Source: Allium sativum
Taxonomy: Eukaryota > Streptophyta > Magnoliopsida > Asparagales > Amaryllidaceae
Length of the DNA: 64,000 nt
Assembly (NCBI GenBank): GCA_030737875.1
Contig: CM060915.1
Span: 636,432,786 to 636,496,785 of the forward strand
Reading direction: 5' to 3'
The translations under genes were made by a program, and so were the position numbers. Positions within the stretch are counted from its first letter, which is position 1, and every line of letters starts with the position of its first letter. The notes under the pieces were generated by a model. It worked only from the letters and a program-made list of their open reading frames with translations. It did no database searches and had not been told where the DNA came from. This document shows positions 40,861 to 55,900 of this stretch, in pieces.

Positions 40861-41634
40861 AAATAATTTCGTCCTCGAAATTGCTAAGGTAAGAAAGAAC
40901 GTTATAAACTCATTAACATTCAAATCCAATTTTGTTTAAATCAGAATCAATTCAATATTGTAAATAAATATTTTCAAAAATATTGAAAATTTTCTAACAC
41001 ATTATATTTCCGAAAAATTTCGCCAGCACCTCCTCTGTACGGCTCAATCGGTACAACCACAACTCGCCTTTCTAGGTCTTCTCCAATTCAAAAGAAAATG
41101 AAATAGCCAAGCGGCTTGCCAAATAGGCTCATAAATCTCCAAACCCATATAAAAATAAACGTGTACCTTTTTGTCGGGCATATCCTTATATCCCTTCCGT
41201 CTGTTATCTTGTCAGCATATACACATGCCTTTCCAAACAAAATTCCAGTTTATCCTCAGAACCAAATCCTTCACGCATCCAATCCAAATCCCATCCTTAA
41301 CTCAACTTCCATCCATCATTGATTTCAACTCTTAAATTATCAATCCAACACCATTTCAGATTCCTGTCTCGCAATTCAAAATCTGGTTCTGCTCGATATA
41401 ATATATCTCGATTCAATTTCCAGTTAATTGGTTCCAATTCGTTTCATATTTTCTTTCACAAATTTCTATTAAATTTTGTTTTTGTTCAACAATTTCCTGG
41501 GAGTTTTAAAACAGTTTAGCTCTTTCAAGAAAATCAAATATTCCTTTCAGGATCCAAAACAACTTGTTTTTCTCAAAGCAATTCCAAACAAAATCTTTGG
41601 TAGTAATCCGTCACTTACCACTCGAAAATGAACA

Positions 41635-41659
41635 CCGATGATGTCCGGATCATCATCGG
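41635..41659 (-). promoter_or_regulatory. N4 leader hairpin with palindromic loop, unit 1
   Basis: Arms CCGATGATG (41635-41643) and CATCATCGG (41651-41659) pair perfectly over 9 bp. The loop contains TCCGGA, a self-complementary 6-mer. The second stem pair is C-G where N1-N3 have T-A, a compensatory change. It is about 630 nt after the PBS. Unit 2 has it at 49243-49267. Confidence 0.6.
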
Positions 41660-42283
41660 AATCTATTTTCCAGCTATCGAAGTGAGTTCAATACTATGTC
41701 ATTTTCAAAACCAGTTCTAAACACTTTCATTTTGAAATCCATTTCAAAATATCCCTTTCAATGCTTGTAACAAATTTAAAATCTCCCAGGATTTTAAAAA
41801 TCTCATATATTCAATCCAAGTTTATTTACAATACCTTTCCCACTTTTGGGAATTTTAATTCCAATTCTGATTTTCATTTCATAAATCTGCTTTTATATTA
41901 TACGAATTCTAATTGGTTATTTATATAACCATTTCAATTATAATCAACCAACACATCCAATATACTATAATTCCAATATATATAATATCTTTATATCAAA
42001 ATATAATTTGGGTAAAATTATTTCATCTACCCTCTTTCAAAAACATACTGTGTCGAATTATTCTGTTCAAGAGTTTAGAAACACTTATCGACACGGTTTG
42101 CATTACTATATCGACCAGAATTCATAAACTACTCGACAAACTAATCAACACAATATAAACAGTTTTTATAACAATTTACAAATACGCGCTCATATATATA
42201 TACACTCAAACTCAATCTAGGGTATTACTAACCCCATCTCTACTGAGTCACGCCACAGAGCCAAGGTAATCACTTAACCTTTA

Positions 42284-42295
42284 GCTCTGATACCA
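42284..42295 (-). promoter_or_regulatory. N4 primer-binding site, unit 1
   Basis: The minus strand reads TGGTATCAGAGC, one base from LTR B. Unit 2 has it at 49892-49903. An internal PBS next to the middle LTR confirms that the array is made of real element units. Confidence 0.9.
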
Positions 42296-42296
42296 C

Positions 42297-45200
42297 TGTA
42301 ACGAACCGGGATTTTCGACTCCGAAAATCAACATCAAACTACCGTGTTGACCATTCAGACATCGAACATTCCAGATCATTAATAGAAAGAAGTTAGAGGG
42401 TGAGATAGGAAAGAAAGAAATATTAGAATAGAAGAAGAAGAAGAAACACCACACAACACAGAGTCTCACATCGCAGCGGAACAAAATATAATACAGAAAT
42501 AACCTTTATTGAAAGCTTTTGAAATACTTACAATATCAGAGTACACATCTGGACAGTGATAATAATCTGTCCTCATATAACACACAGCGGAATAGTAATA
42601 TCATACGTCTGGACTCTTCCAACTCGTCTCTTCACAGCAGTCGATAACCTGGACCTGTACAACCCGGCCTAACCCGAGCATTTACAAAACACCGGGTCAG
42701 TCTGGTGAACCAGAGTGAGATAAACTCGCACAGTAATAAGGGTAAATCATCCAATCATGATTTTAGAGTTCAAAAATCTTTTCCAAAGAAAAGGATAATC
42801 GTAAGACCAAATCTACACATAAATACGGACGGTTTTTACCTTACGATAACCCAAAACAGTTTTGAAACCAATATCTTGTCTGATATTATAATAATGTCTA
42901 AACACAAGTAAATAGAAATCTAGTGGAACGCTTGCATCTCACGCTCCACATATATAGTATACAATCAAAAACCGCGGCGCTTATTGGAGATTGGATTCCA
43001 ACTTGACAAGGTATGGGTCCACCTTCCGATAGTGTATCTCTAGAGACGAATACACTGGGTTCAACAAGAACTTCTTGCAACCCGGCCCTCACATGACCGA
43101 CCCCTCATTTCGCTTGAGAGTATCGAATGTATATCACCGACGGTTGGGATCAGCAACCGTCTCCCGACAAGGGACAGCATCGAAACATAGATTTAAGAAA
43201 CAATAGGATTTCCTCTAGATAGGTGATCATACACCCTAATGGGAGCGACCCACATAGCCATGCTGCCTGCCCGATTTTTGTCATTTCCCGGCTGATGAGG
43301 CTTGAGGTCTAGATTACTCTTGATCATCTGGTCGTCATTCACTTTGAATGCCACATCGTCAGATCCGCCAGATATCACTAATTGACGTCCACAAAAATAC
43401 TCTAGCTGAAAGATAGAGAATGGCAATTCCCTGCCAACAACTATCGTACGTTTGAAGAAATCAACGTACGTGACCCTTTGGAAATACTCTGTCAGACATT
43501 CGTCCATATACGTCATCCAGGAACAGAATGAACCGAAGGCACTCTCCTACCGCATCCAATATAGGAACCACCCCATGGATCAGCAGCGAGAAGTCCTTGC
43601 AACCCGTAGATTCCAACTACGACAGAATCACAGCTTATCTCTGCTTGCCAGGCAGAGAATATTAGTGCTTCTTCCGTTTATGAAAATCAACGGTCTTCAC
43701 AGCACCATCTCGATCATCTTCTGATATCTTCACGTATTTGTTGGTCGGAATGGTTTTCGAATATAAATTCGATCCCGGTCTTTCCATACCAACAATCGTA
43801 TTGGACATGATTTGATAGTCGGTGATTTAACTATCAAAATAATCAGTGTTTCAATCATGACACTCCAATGAGTTCACTGGTTCAGTATTTAGCATCATTT
43901 GGCCTTTGACAAACTAATTTCCTTTTTGTTAAATTGAAACTTCCAATTCTTTTAATATTCAAAAATACGATATTTGAATAACTCTAATTGATTAATTAAC
44001 CTTCGTCTTAACTCCATTCGCTTGACTCTAGATCACAGCGATCAAAATGGTTACGCCTGATTCCCTCAGGAAACATCCGACCGCCGTAGGCTATCTGCAG
44101 CCCTGCGAATTACGCTAGCAGTCGTACGAAATGGTAACTTAGCCGAATAATTATGTTTGGCTAATTCCATCTCGAATAGCTATATTCAATTTCCCACTTA
44201 ATTCTTCCATCAAATCATCTTTTAGATTCGGAAATCCATTAGTTTTAACAAAGAAATTTATAGCACCTATGTTATAACAATAGCGTTATAATTACTATTT
44301 AGATTTACAAAACAACAGCGCTATAATCGCTGTTTAGGTTTACAACCCATTTACTATAGCAAAAGCGCTACAATCGCTATATTAGATTTACAAAACATAT
44401 ATTATAACAACAGCGCTAAAATCGCTGTTGAGATTTTCAAAACATATCTACTAACGTCTCTTACGATTACCAACTAATACTATCTTCAGATAATCTCGAT
44501 GTTGTTCAAGTTGGGGTATTTTAATTACCTCTCAGACCTTGATCAAACAACGTTCTTATCCTCAGATGAATATAAGTTGTAATCTCAAATCAATATTCCC
44601 ATTTCAGTCTCGAAATACATTCCATTATAACTTGGGTTTAGTTATTCAACCCTATAACCCACCTCTTTAACCATATTCATTTATTTCCAATCTTCTTTCA
44701 AATCTGTTCGATCATTCCCCACTTTTGAAATCTTATTTCAAATTCCCCTCTTGATTTCATTTTCAAATAACGTTAATTCAATATTAACGATTTACACTTT
44801 GAAACTCATTTATAAATCCTGGTTTATCTTAAACCCTTTTCAAAACCATATCTACATTTAAACGATATTTAATCCAAAAACACATTAATTCGATAATCAA
44901 TTCAACTTCAAAATGGTCGATTTAATTCACTCAGCTTGATTATCTCGTTAGCCCATTCCAAATAAATTCTCACTTTAAATTAAACAATTATATAATTAAT
45001 TTAAATAAATCCCATTAATGGTTTTCTTAACAAAACGATTATCCAATTCTAACTATGCGATTTTATTCCCTATCTCGTACTTATCAATCTGATTTACATC
45101 GGAACTTGCTTTAAAAAAATCAATTAAAAAATAATCTAAAGTCTTACATAAATAAAATATTTATTTGTTTCTCTTGAATAACTTTTATTCGAAATAATAT

Positions 45201-48200
45201 ATTTCAAAATCTAACTTCAGTTATAAAATAAATTTTATAACTTTATCTCTATCGACTCACCTGACGATGAATCACTGTCTATAACCCGATTGATTTTAAA
45301 GGCCATACTCTGCCAAACACTTAACCAATATCGCCCATTGGTTTAAGCCAAACAGATGTTGAATATTCAATTAATAATCAACCATCAAATCAATCACACA
45401 AACAGATCAGCCCATATATGATCATATGAAAATAAATAATACATTTGAGGAATCCGGTTGGATCCCTCCAACCTGTTCTTCCCTGTATTCAAATGGTTTT
45501 TCTCAAATCAGACGGTTCAGTTTTGTTTAACTGATAACACTAAATAGCAACCATTCAACATCAACCACAAGCAATTCAAACAATTCAACCATTTAAACAC
45601 GTTTATAAATAAACGTGACCAACCAAGGTAAATTACCTTTATTGGAACCAATCGTTAAAATAACGATTGGGTATTTCACTGAAATTAAACACAGTTTAAT
45701 TTCATCGTTAAATCAACAGTTAAATAGATAACTAGCAAAGCAGCCAGCCATTGGCAAGCAGAGCACACAAAATAAAAACACCCAATTTATATAGAATATA
45801 AAAAGGGTAACTGAGTGAGTTTAACTCACCTTGATCTGGTTCGTTGTCGCTAAAGCGGCTCGGGTTCCAATTAAATTAAACAGAGTTTAATTTAATAATA
45901 AGTTTCAGCAGTTCCCAGCTCTGTCTAGGCCGGTTCCAAAATGTACGAATCAACGATATGGTCCCAATATAATTAGTTCCATCCAATTCTGATCAACCAA
46001 ATAAAAGTTAATCACCCTTTTTAATTCAAATTTTTTTTAATTAACTAACAAATTTCTAAATTATATAATTAGTTTACTAATTACTTGTTTTAGCGATAAA
46101 CCGGTCCGATATTATCTTGTTTTCAGTTCGTCTGTTCTGTAAGCTGCTTCCCATCCTACACGGTAAACCACCGTCATAATTATACAATTTAAATAAACTA
46201 AGTATTCTCAAAGTATAAAATTAATAGTTTAATTTACTTTGGTTAAGGTAAGTTTGAAATACACGGGCTGATACTTCCCTATCCAATTCATCCTGCTCAG
46301 TTATTGGTTCCAGGCTGTCCTGTAATTTTCCATAATTTAGTTAAGTCTAGAATAAACCAACAAAATATTCTCTAAACATTTTACTTCACAATTTAAGTTT
46401 ATGATCAGGCCGATCGAATTATTACTCGTGTAACTCTTTCTGCCTCGAACTGTTCCTCTTCGTTCAAGCATCTTCGAACTCACTGCTCTCGTTTTATGCT
46501 ATCTGCAAACAAACTGATGTCCTTAATCACCGTTTGATGCAAATCATAGTATTCAACCTTATATTAGATAATAAAGACAATAAGGGTATTTAACTTCTTA
46601 ATTCAATAATTTAATAAAACTAATTACGTTAAAACTGGGTTGAACCCTTTTATTTCCGTCAGTTCTTCTTTCCCGGCTCTTGTTTCCGAACCTCACACAC
46701 ACGCTGCTCCATCGAAGATCAACCATCGCAACAAATAATCACCACGCCCCTTCAGATGACAAACAACACGTCCCATGCATGAACACCGACACTTTGGTTC
46801 CCATTGTTCCTTCTACAATTAACGGACCTCAAAGACCTTCCCTGCTCTCGTAAATAGCTTCACGTATCCACTTCCGTAATCCCTCCTCACACCATCGTAT
46901 GGACCACCAACGCCCCATCAACCGTATCCAATCTCGGCTCCCACACGCCCCCTATCTCCTACCCGAGCCCGGTCAGACCTAGCCTCCCCGATGTCTCCAG
47001 AAACTCCAGTAAAGCCGGCGACTTCCCAGTGCTAATACCGCCACCTCATCACGTAATACTCCACCACACCCATTGGTTTTCAGAGAGCTCGAAGAGCTTT
47101 ATCACCTTGCTGCAGAAAGTTTTCAGGATAGTGGATTGAATCGAATGCAAATTTGGTAGAAAGAAAATGGCTTTCTGGCCGTTAATATAGGTTAGTGGCG
47201 GCGTAGATGAATTAGGGTTTGTCTGATAGTGGGAGGGTATTTATAGTGAGAGATACGTGGGAGTCACGGTGTTGGAATATAATATTTTTATTGAGGTAAC
47301 TTGGTCTCCACGGTTAGAAGTGGTTTGCACGGCAAGGAAAGCAAATGTTTGCGGCTCACGAAAGATACAGTACTCACGAGAGTTTTTAGTTGATTTAAAT
47401 ATAAGGGTAGGTGCATATAGCTGTATGGTATACTATAATTAATATTTTATTATATTGAAACGTCATGATAAAGTAACACGTAAAATTGACCGCAATCGAC
47501 TCCCGTTTTCTGATTAAAAAGCTAATCTCAGTGTAAAAAGGTATTCCGGTCCTAATGGGACAAGTTTCGTCGAAATCCGAGGTCGTATGAAAAAAATTCC
47601 TTTATAAAACCAGAAATGAACACACGTTTAATTTTTCCACGGTCACCAGATAAATCAAATCCACTTGAAACTGCGAACATCGACAATAACTTTTCGATAC
47701 GAACCCAACGGTACTAATTTCGTCGCATTCTGAGACCGTTGCCCCGGTAGGCTGTTTTTACCTCGAACCGCCCTACCCTTTTTAACGCCAAATTTTCCGA
47801 TCTCTAAAAATAACAAACTATATACATATCCTGACTCTAATCGACGATACGAACTCAACGGAACTGGTTTCGTGGCCTAATTCGATCATCTGCTCCAGTT
47901 ACATTCAAATACTCCTTATATTTATTTGAATGCGCGCTATAGAATTTGAACGGGCGTTTACGGTTGTTGTGGTCACATACGACATCTGCTTGCCACGCCG
48001 TTTGACTTTCTGACAATAATTTAGCGATACGGTCCCAATGAAACTGGTCTTGTCGAAATCTGAGTCCGTTTGCAAAACGGCTATTTTAAAGGCCTATAAT
48101 TAATAACGATTTTCCATAGCGACTATTTCAAAATTTGATTTGGCCATAACTATCAAACTATGAAATCTAGATTTTTCTCTTTCATATGAAAATTATCGTC

Positions 48201-48454
48201 AATACGGTCCCAACGTGTCTTGTTTCATAGAAATCCAACTTATATCGAATCCCGTATTCTCAGTTGAAGTTCAAAACTCGAATTTACGAACTGCACGCCA
48301 TTTTCAAGCTCGATTTATATTATATATAAATTATAACGTTCAACTTCGTTTCAATAACGAATTAAATATTAAATTTCATTAATATTCCAATATAATATTT
48401 AAAACTAATTTTAAATATTCATATTCAAATGGTCGAAAAACACGGGTCGTTACA
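42297..48454 (-). repeat. N4 LTR B, middle (6158 bp)
   Basis: Same length as A and C. About five substitutions are unique to B, for example near 42813, 43413, 46437, 46950 and 47967. It shares different bases with A and with C in no obvious blocks. Confidence 0.9.
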
Positions 48455-49904
48455 TTCTTCCCCCCTTAAAATAATTTCGTCCTCGAAATTGCTAAGGTAA
48501 GAAAGAACGTTATAAACTCATTAACATTCAAATCCAATTTTGTTTAAATCAGAATCAATTCAATATTGTAAATAAATATTTTCAAAAATATTGAAAATTT
48601 TCTAACACATTATATTTCCGAAAAATTTCGCCAGCACCTCCTCTGTACGGCTCAATCGGTACAACCACAACTCGCCTTTCTAGGTCTTCTCCAATTCAAA
48701 AGAAAATGAAATAGCCAAGTGGCTTGCCAAATAGGCTCATAAATCTCCAAACCCATATAAAAATAAACGTGTACCTTTTTGTCGGGCATATCCTTATATC
48801 CCTTCCGTCTGTTATCTTGTCAGCATATACACATGCCTTTCCAAACAAAATTCCAGTTTATCCTCAGAACCAAATCCTTCACGCATCCAATCCAAATCCC
48901 ATCCTTAACTCAACTTCCATCCATCATTGATTTCAACTCTTAAATTATCATTCCAACACCATTTCAGATTCCTGTCTCGCAATTCAAAATCTGGTTCTGC
49001 TCGATATAATATATCTCGATTCAATTTCCAGTTAATTGGTTCCAATTCGTTTCATATTTTCTTTCACAAATTTCTATTAAATTTTGTTTTTGTTCAACAA
49101 TTTCCTGGGAGTTTTAAAACAGTTTAGCTCTTTCAAGAAAATCAAATATTCCTTTCAGGATCCAAAACAACTTGTTTTTCTCAAAGCAATTCCAAACAAA
49201 ATCTTTGGTAGTAATCCGTCACTTACCACTCGAAAATGAACACCGATGATGTCCGGATCATCATCGGAATCTATTTTCCAGCTATCGAAGTGAGTTCAAT
49301 ACTATGTCATTTTCAAAACCAGTTCTAAACACTTTCATTTTGAAATCCATTTCAAAATATCCCTTTCAATGCTTGTAACAAATTTAAAATCTCCCAGGAT
49401 TTTAAAAATCTCATATATTCAATCCAAGTTTATTTACAATACCTTTCCCACTTTTGGGAATTTTAATTCCAATTCTGATTTTCATTTCATAAATCTGCTT
49501 TTATATTATACGAATTCTAATTGGTTATTTATATAACCATTTCAATTATAATCAACCAACACATCCAATATACTATAATTCCAATATATATAATATCTTT
49601 ATATCAAAATATAATTTGGGTAAAATTATTTCATTTACCCTCTTTCAAAAACATACTGTGTCGAATTATTCTGTTCAAGAGTTTAGAAACACTTATCGAC
49701 ACGGTTTGCATTACTATATCGACCAGAATTCATAAACTACTCGACAAACCAATCAACACAATATAAACAGTTTTTATAACAATTTACAAATACGCGCTCA
49801 TATATATATACACTCAAACTCAATCTAGGGTATTACTAACCCCATCTCTACTGAGTCACGCCACAGAGCCAAGGTAATCACTTAACCTTTAGCTCTGATA
49901 CCAC
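48455..49904 (-). other. N4 interior, unit 2 (1450 bp)
   Basis: Colinear with unit 1: PPT 48455-48468, leader hairpin 49243-49267, PBS 49892-49903. Non-coding. Confidence 0.85.
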
Positions 49905-52900
49905 TGTAACGAACCGGGATTTTCGACTCCGAAAATCAACATCAAACTACCGTGTTGACCATTCAGACATCGAACATTCCAGATCATTAATAGAAAGAAG
50001 TTAGAGGGTGAGATAGGAAAGAAAGAAATATTAGAATAGAAGAAGAAGAAGAAACACCACACAACACAGAGTCTCACATCGCAGCGGAACAAAATATAAT
50101 ACAGAAATAACCTTTATTGAAAGCTTTTGAAATACTTACAATATCAGAGTACACATCTGGACAGTGATAATAATCTGTCCTCATATAACACACAGCGGAA
50201 TAGTAATATCATACGTCTGGACTCTTCCAACTCGTCTCTTCACAGCAGTCGATAACCTGGACCTGTACAACCCGGCCTAACCCGAGCATTTACAAAACAC
50301 CGGGTCAGTCTGGTGAACCAGAGTGAGATAAACTCGCACAGTAATAAGGGTAAATCATCCAATCATGATTTTAGAGTTCAAAAATCTTTTCCAAAGAAAA
50401 GGATAATCGTAAGACCAAATCCACACATAAATACGGACGGTTTTTACCTTACGATAACCCAAAACAGTTTTGAAACCAATATCTTGTCTGATATTATAAT
50501 AATGTCTAAACACAAGTAAATAGAAATCTAGTGGAACGCTTGCATCTCACGCTCCACATATATAGTATACAATCAAAAACCGCGGCGCTTATTGGAGATT
50601 GGATTCCAACTTGACAAGGTATGGGTCCACCTTCCGGTAGTGTATCTCTAGAGACGAATACACTGGGTTCAACAAGAACTTCTTGCAACCCGGCCCTCAC
50701 ATGACCGACCCCTCATTTCGCTTGAGAGTATCGAATGTATATCACCGACGGTTGGGATCAGCAACCGTCTCCCGACAAGGGACAGCATCGAAACATAGAT
50801 TTAAGAAACAATAGGATTTCCTCTAGATAGGTGATCATACACCCTAATGGGAGCGACCCACATAGCCATGCTGCCTGCCCGATTTTTGTCATTTCCCGGC
50901 TGATGAGGCTTGAGGTCTAGATTACTCTTGATCATCTGGTCGTCATTCACTTTGAATGCCACATCGTCAGATCCGCCAGATATCACTAATTGACGTCCAC
51001 AAAAATACTCTAGCTGAAAGCTAGAGAATGGCAATTCCCTGCCAACAACTATCGTACGTTTGAAGAAATCAACGTACGTGACCCTTTGGAAATACTCTGT
51101 CAGACATTCGTCCATATACGTCATCCAGGAACAGAATGAACCGAAGGCACTCTCCTACCGCATCCAATATAGGAACCACCCCATGGATCAGCAGCGAGAA
51201 GTCCTTGCAACCCGTAGATTCCAACTACGACAGAATCACAGCTTATCTCTGCTTGCCAGGCAGAGAATATTAGTGCTTCTTCCGTTTATGAAAATCAACG
51301 GTCTTCACAGCACCATCTCGATCATCTTCTGATATCTTCACGTATTTGTTGGTCGGAATGGTTTTCGAATATAAATTCGATCCCGGTCTTTCCATACCAA
51401 CAATCGTATTGGACATGATTTGATAGTCGGTGATTTAACTATCAAAATAATCAGTGTTTCAATCATGACACTCCAATGAGTTCACTGGTTCAGTATTTAG
51501 CATCATTTGGCCTTTGACAAACTAATTTCCTTTTTGTTAAATTGAAACTTCCAATTCTTTTAATATTCAAAAATACGATATTTGAATAACTCTAATTGAT
51601 TAATTAACCTTCGTCTTAACTCCATTCGCTTGACTCTAGATCACAGCAATCAAAATGGTTACGCCTGATTCCCTCAGGAAACATCCGACCGCCGTAGGCT
51701 ATCTGCAGCCCTGCGAATTACGCTAGCAGTCGTACGAAATGGTAACTTAGCCGAATAATTATGTTTGGCTAATTCCATCTCGAATAGCTATATTCAATTT
51801 CCCACTTAATTCTTCCATCAAATCATCTTTTAGATTCGGAAATCCATTAGTTTTAACAAAGAAATTTATAGCACCTATGTTATAACAATAGCGTTATAAT
51901 TACTATTTAGATTTACAAAACAACAGCGCTATAATCGCTGTTTAGGTTTACAACCCATTTACTATAGCAAAAGCGCTACAATCGCTATATTAGATTTACA
52001 AAACATATATTATAACAACAGCGCTAAAATCGCTGTTGAGATTTTCAAAACATATCTACTAACGTCTCTTACGATTACCAACTAATACTATCTTCAGATA
52101 ATCTCGATGTTGTTCAAGTTGGGGTATTTTAATTACCTCTCAGACCTTGATCAAACAACGTTCTTATCCTCAGATGAATATAAGTTGTAATCTCAAATCA
52201 ATATTCCCATTTCAGTCTCGAAATACATTCCATTATAACTTGGGTTTAGTTATTCAACCCTATAACCCACCTCTTTAACCATATTCATTTATTTCCAATC
52301 TTCTTTCAAATCTGTTCGATCATTCCCCACTTTTGAAATCTTATTTCAAATTCCCCTCTTGATTTCATTTTCAAATAACGTTAATTCAATATTAACGATT
52401 TACACTTTGAAACTCATTTATAAATCCTGGTTTATCTTAAACCCTTTTCAAAACCATATCTACATTTAAACGATATTTAATCCAAAAACACATTAATTCG
52501 ATAATCAATTCAACTTCAAAATGGTCGATTTAATTCACTCAGCTTGATTATCTCGTTAGCCCATTCCAAATAAATTCTCACTTTAAATTAAACAATTATA
52601 TAATTAATTTAAATAAATCCCATTAATGGTTTTCTTAACAAAACGATTATCCAATTCTAACTATGCGATTTTATTCCCTATCTCGTACTTATCAATCTGA
52701 TTTACATCGGAACTTGCTTTAAAAAAATCAATTAAAAAATAATCTAAAGTCTTACATAAATAAAATATTTATTTGTTTCTCTTGAATAACTTTTATTCGA
52801 AATAATATATTTCAAAATCTAACTTCAGTTATAAAATAAATTTTATAACTTTATCTCTATCGACTCACCTGACGATGAATCACTGTCTATAACCCGATTG

Positions 52901-55900
52901 ATTTTAAAGGCCATACTCTGCCAAACACTTAACCAATATCGCCCATTGGTTTAAGCCAAACAGATGTTGAATATTCAATTAATAATCAACCATCAAATCA
53001 ATCACACAAACAGATCAGCCCATATATGATCATATGAAAATAAATAATACATTTGAGGAATCCGGTTGGATCCCTCCAACCTGTTCTTCCCTGTATTCAA
53101 ATGGTTTTTCTCAAATCAGACGGTTCAGTTTTGTTTAACTGATAACACTAAATAGCAACCATTCAACATCAACCACAAGCAATTCAAACAATTCAACCAT
53201 TTAAACACGTTTATAAATAAACGTGACCAACCAAGGTAAATTACCTTTATTGGAACCAATCGTTAAAATAACGATTGGGTATTTCACTGAAATTAAACAC
53301 AGTTTAATTTCATCGTTAAATCAACAGTTAAATAGATAACTAGCAAAGCAGCCAGCCATTGGCAAGCAGAGCACACAAAATAAAAACACCCAATTTATAT
53401 AGAATATAAAAAGGGTAACTGAGTGAGTTTAACTCACCTTGATCTGGTTCGTTGTCGCTAAAGCGGCTCGGGTTCCAATTAAATTAAACAGAGTTTAATT
53501 TAATAATAAGTTTCAGCAGTTCCCAGCTCTGTCTAGGCCGGTTCCAAAATGTACGAATCAACGATATGGTCCCAATATAATTAGTTCCATCCAATTCTGA
53601 TCAACCAAATAAAAGTTAATCACCCTTTTTAATTCAAAATTTTTTTAATTAACTAACAAATTTCTAAATTATATAATTAGTTTACTAATTACTTGTTTTA
53701 GCGATAAACCGGTCCGATATTATCTTGTTTTCAGTTCGTCTGTTCTGTAAGCTGCTTCCCATCCTACACGGTAAACCACCGTCATAATTATACAATTTAA
53801 ATAAACTAAGTATTCTCAAAGTATAAAATTAATAGTTTAATTTACTTTGGTTAAGGTAAGTTTGAAATACACGGGCTGATACTTCCCTATCCAATTCATC
53901 CTGCTCAGTTATTGGTTCCAGGCTGTCCTGTAATTTTCCATAATTTAGTTAAGTCTAGAATAAACCAACAAAATATTCTCTAAACATTTTACTTCACAAT
54001 TTAAGTTTATGATCAGGCCGATCGAATTATTACTCGTGTAACTCCTTCTGCCTCGAACTGTTCCTCTTCGTTCAAGCATCTTCGAACTCACTGCTCTCGT
54101 TTTATGCTATCTGCAAACAAACTGATGTCCTTAATCACCGTTTGATGCAGATCATAGTATTCAACCTTATATTAGATAATAAAGACAATAAGGGTATTTA
54201 ACTTCTTAATTCAATAATTTAATAAAACTAATTACGTTAAAACTGGGTTGAACCCTTTTATTTCCGTCAGTTCTTCTTTCCCGGCTCTTGTTTCCGAACC
54301 TCACACACACGCTGCTCCATCGAAGATCAACCATCGCAACAAATAATCACCACGCCCCTTCAGATGACAAACAACACGTCCCATGCATGAACACCGACAC
54401 TTTGGTTCCCATTGTTCCTTCTACAATTAACGGACCTCAAAGACCTTCCCTGCTCTCGTAAATAGCTTCACGTATCCACTTCCGTAATCCCTCCTCACAC
54501 CATCGTATGGACCACCAACGCCCCATCAACCGTATCCAATCTCGGCTCCCACACGCCCTCTATCTCCTACCCGAGCCCGGTCAGACCTAGCCTCCCCGAT
54601 GTCTCCAGAAACTCCAGTAAAGCCGGCGACTTCCCAGTGCTAATACCGCCACCTCATCACGTAATACTCCACCACACCCATTGGTTTTCAGAGAGCTCGA
54701 AGAGCTTTATCACCTTGCTGCAGAAAGTTTTCAGGATAGTGGATTGAATCGAATGCAAATTTGGTAGAAAGAAAATGGCTTTCTGGCCGTTAATATAGGT
54801 TAGTGGCGGCGTAGATGAATTAGGGTTTGTCTGATAGTGGGAGGGTATTTATAGTGAGAGATACGTGGGAGTCACGGTGTTGGAATATAATATTTTTATT
54901 GAGGTAACTTGATCTCCACGGTTAGAAGTGGTTTGCACGGCAAGGAAAGCAAATGTTTGCGGCTCACGAAAGATACAGTACTCACGAGAGTTTTTAGTTG
55001 ATTTAAATATAAGGGTAGGTGCATATAGCTGTATGGTATACTATAATTAATATTTTATTATATTGAAACGTCATGATAAAGTAACACGTAAAATTGACCG
55101 CAATCGACTCCCGTTTTCTGATTAAAAAACTAATCTCAGTGTAAAAAGGTATTCCGGTCCTAATGGGACAAGTTTCGTCGAAATCCGAGGTCGTATGAAA
55201 AAAATTCCTTTATAAAACCAGAAATGAACACACGTTTAATTTTTCCACGGTCACCAGATAAATCAAATCCACTTGAAACTGCGAACATCGACAATAACTT
55301 TTCGATACGAACCCAACGGTACTAATTTCGTCGCATTCTGAGACCGTTGCCCCGGTAGGCTGTTTTTACCTCGAACCGCCCTACCCTTTTTAACGCCAAA
55401 TTTTCCGATCTCTAAAAATAACAAACTATATACATATCCTGACTCTAATCGACGATACGAACTCAACGGAACTAGTTTCGTGGCCTAATTCGATCATCTG
55501 CTCCAGTTACATTCAAATACTCCTTATATTTATTTGAATGCGCGCTATAGAATTTGAACGGGCGTTTACGGTTGCTGTGGTCACATACGACATCTGCTTG
55601 CCACGCCGTTTGACTTTCTGACAATAATTTAGCGATACGGTCCCAATGAAACTGGTCTTGTCGAAATCTGAGTCCGTTTGCAAAACGGCTATTTTAAAGG
55701 CCTATAATTAATAACGATTTTCCATAGCGACTATTTCAAAATTTGATTTGGCCATAACTATCAAACTATGAAATCTAGATTTTTCTCTTTCATATGAAAA
55801 TTATCGTCAATACGGTCCCAACGTGTCTTGTTTCATAGAAATCCAACTTATATCGAATCCCGTATTCTTAGTTGAAGTTCAAAACTCGAATTTACGAACT

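Larger units (their letters stand above)
40847..42296 (-). other. N4 interior, unit 1 (1450 bp)
   Basis: Non-coding. It contains the PPT, the leader hairpin (41635-41659) and the PBS (42284-42295). It differs from unit 2 at a handful of bases (for example 41350 A/T and 42015 C/T). No Gag or Pol similarity. Confidence 0.85.

Noticed and set aside
35097..51332. Sets of identical short frames repeated every 7608 bp (for example 35585, 43193, 50801)
   Set aside because: They recur only because the whole N4 unit is repeated. They have no start context, no known domain, and lie in LTR sequence with RNA-like features.
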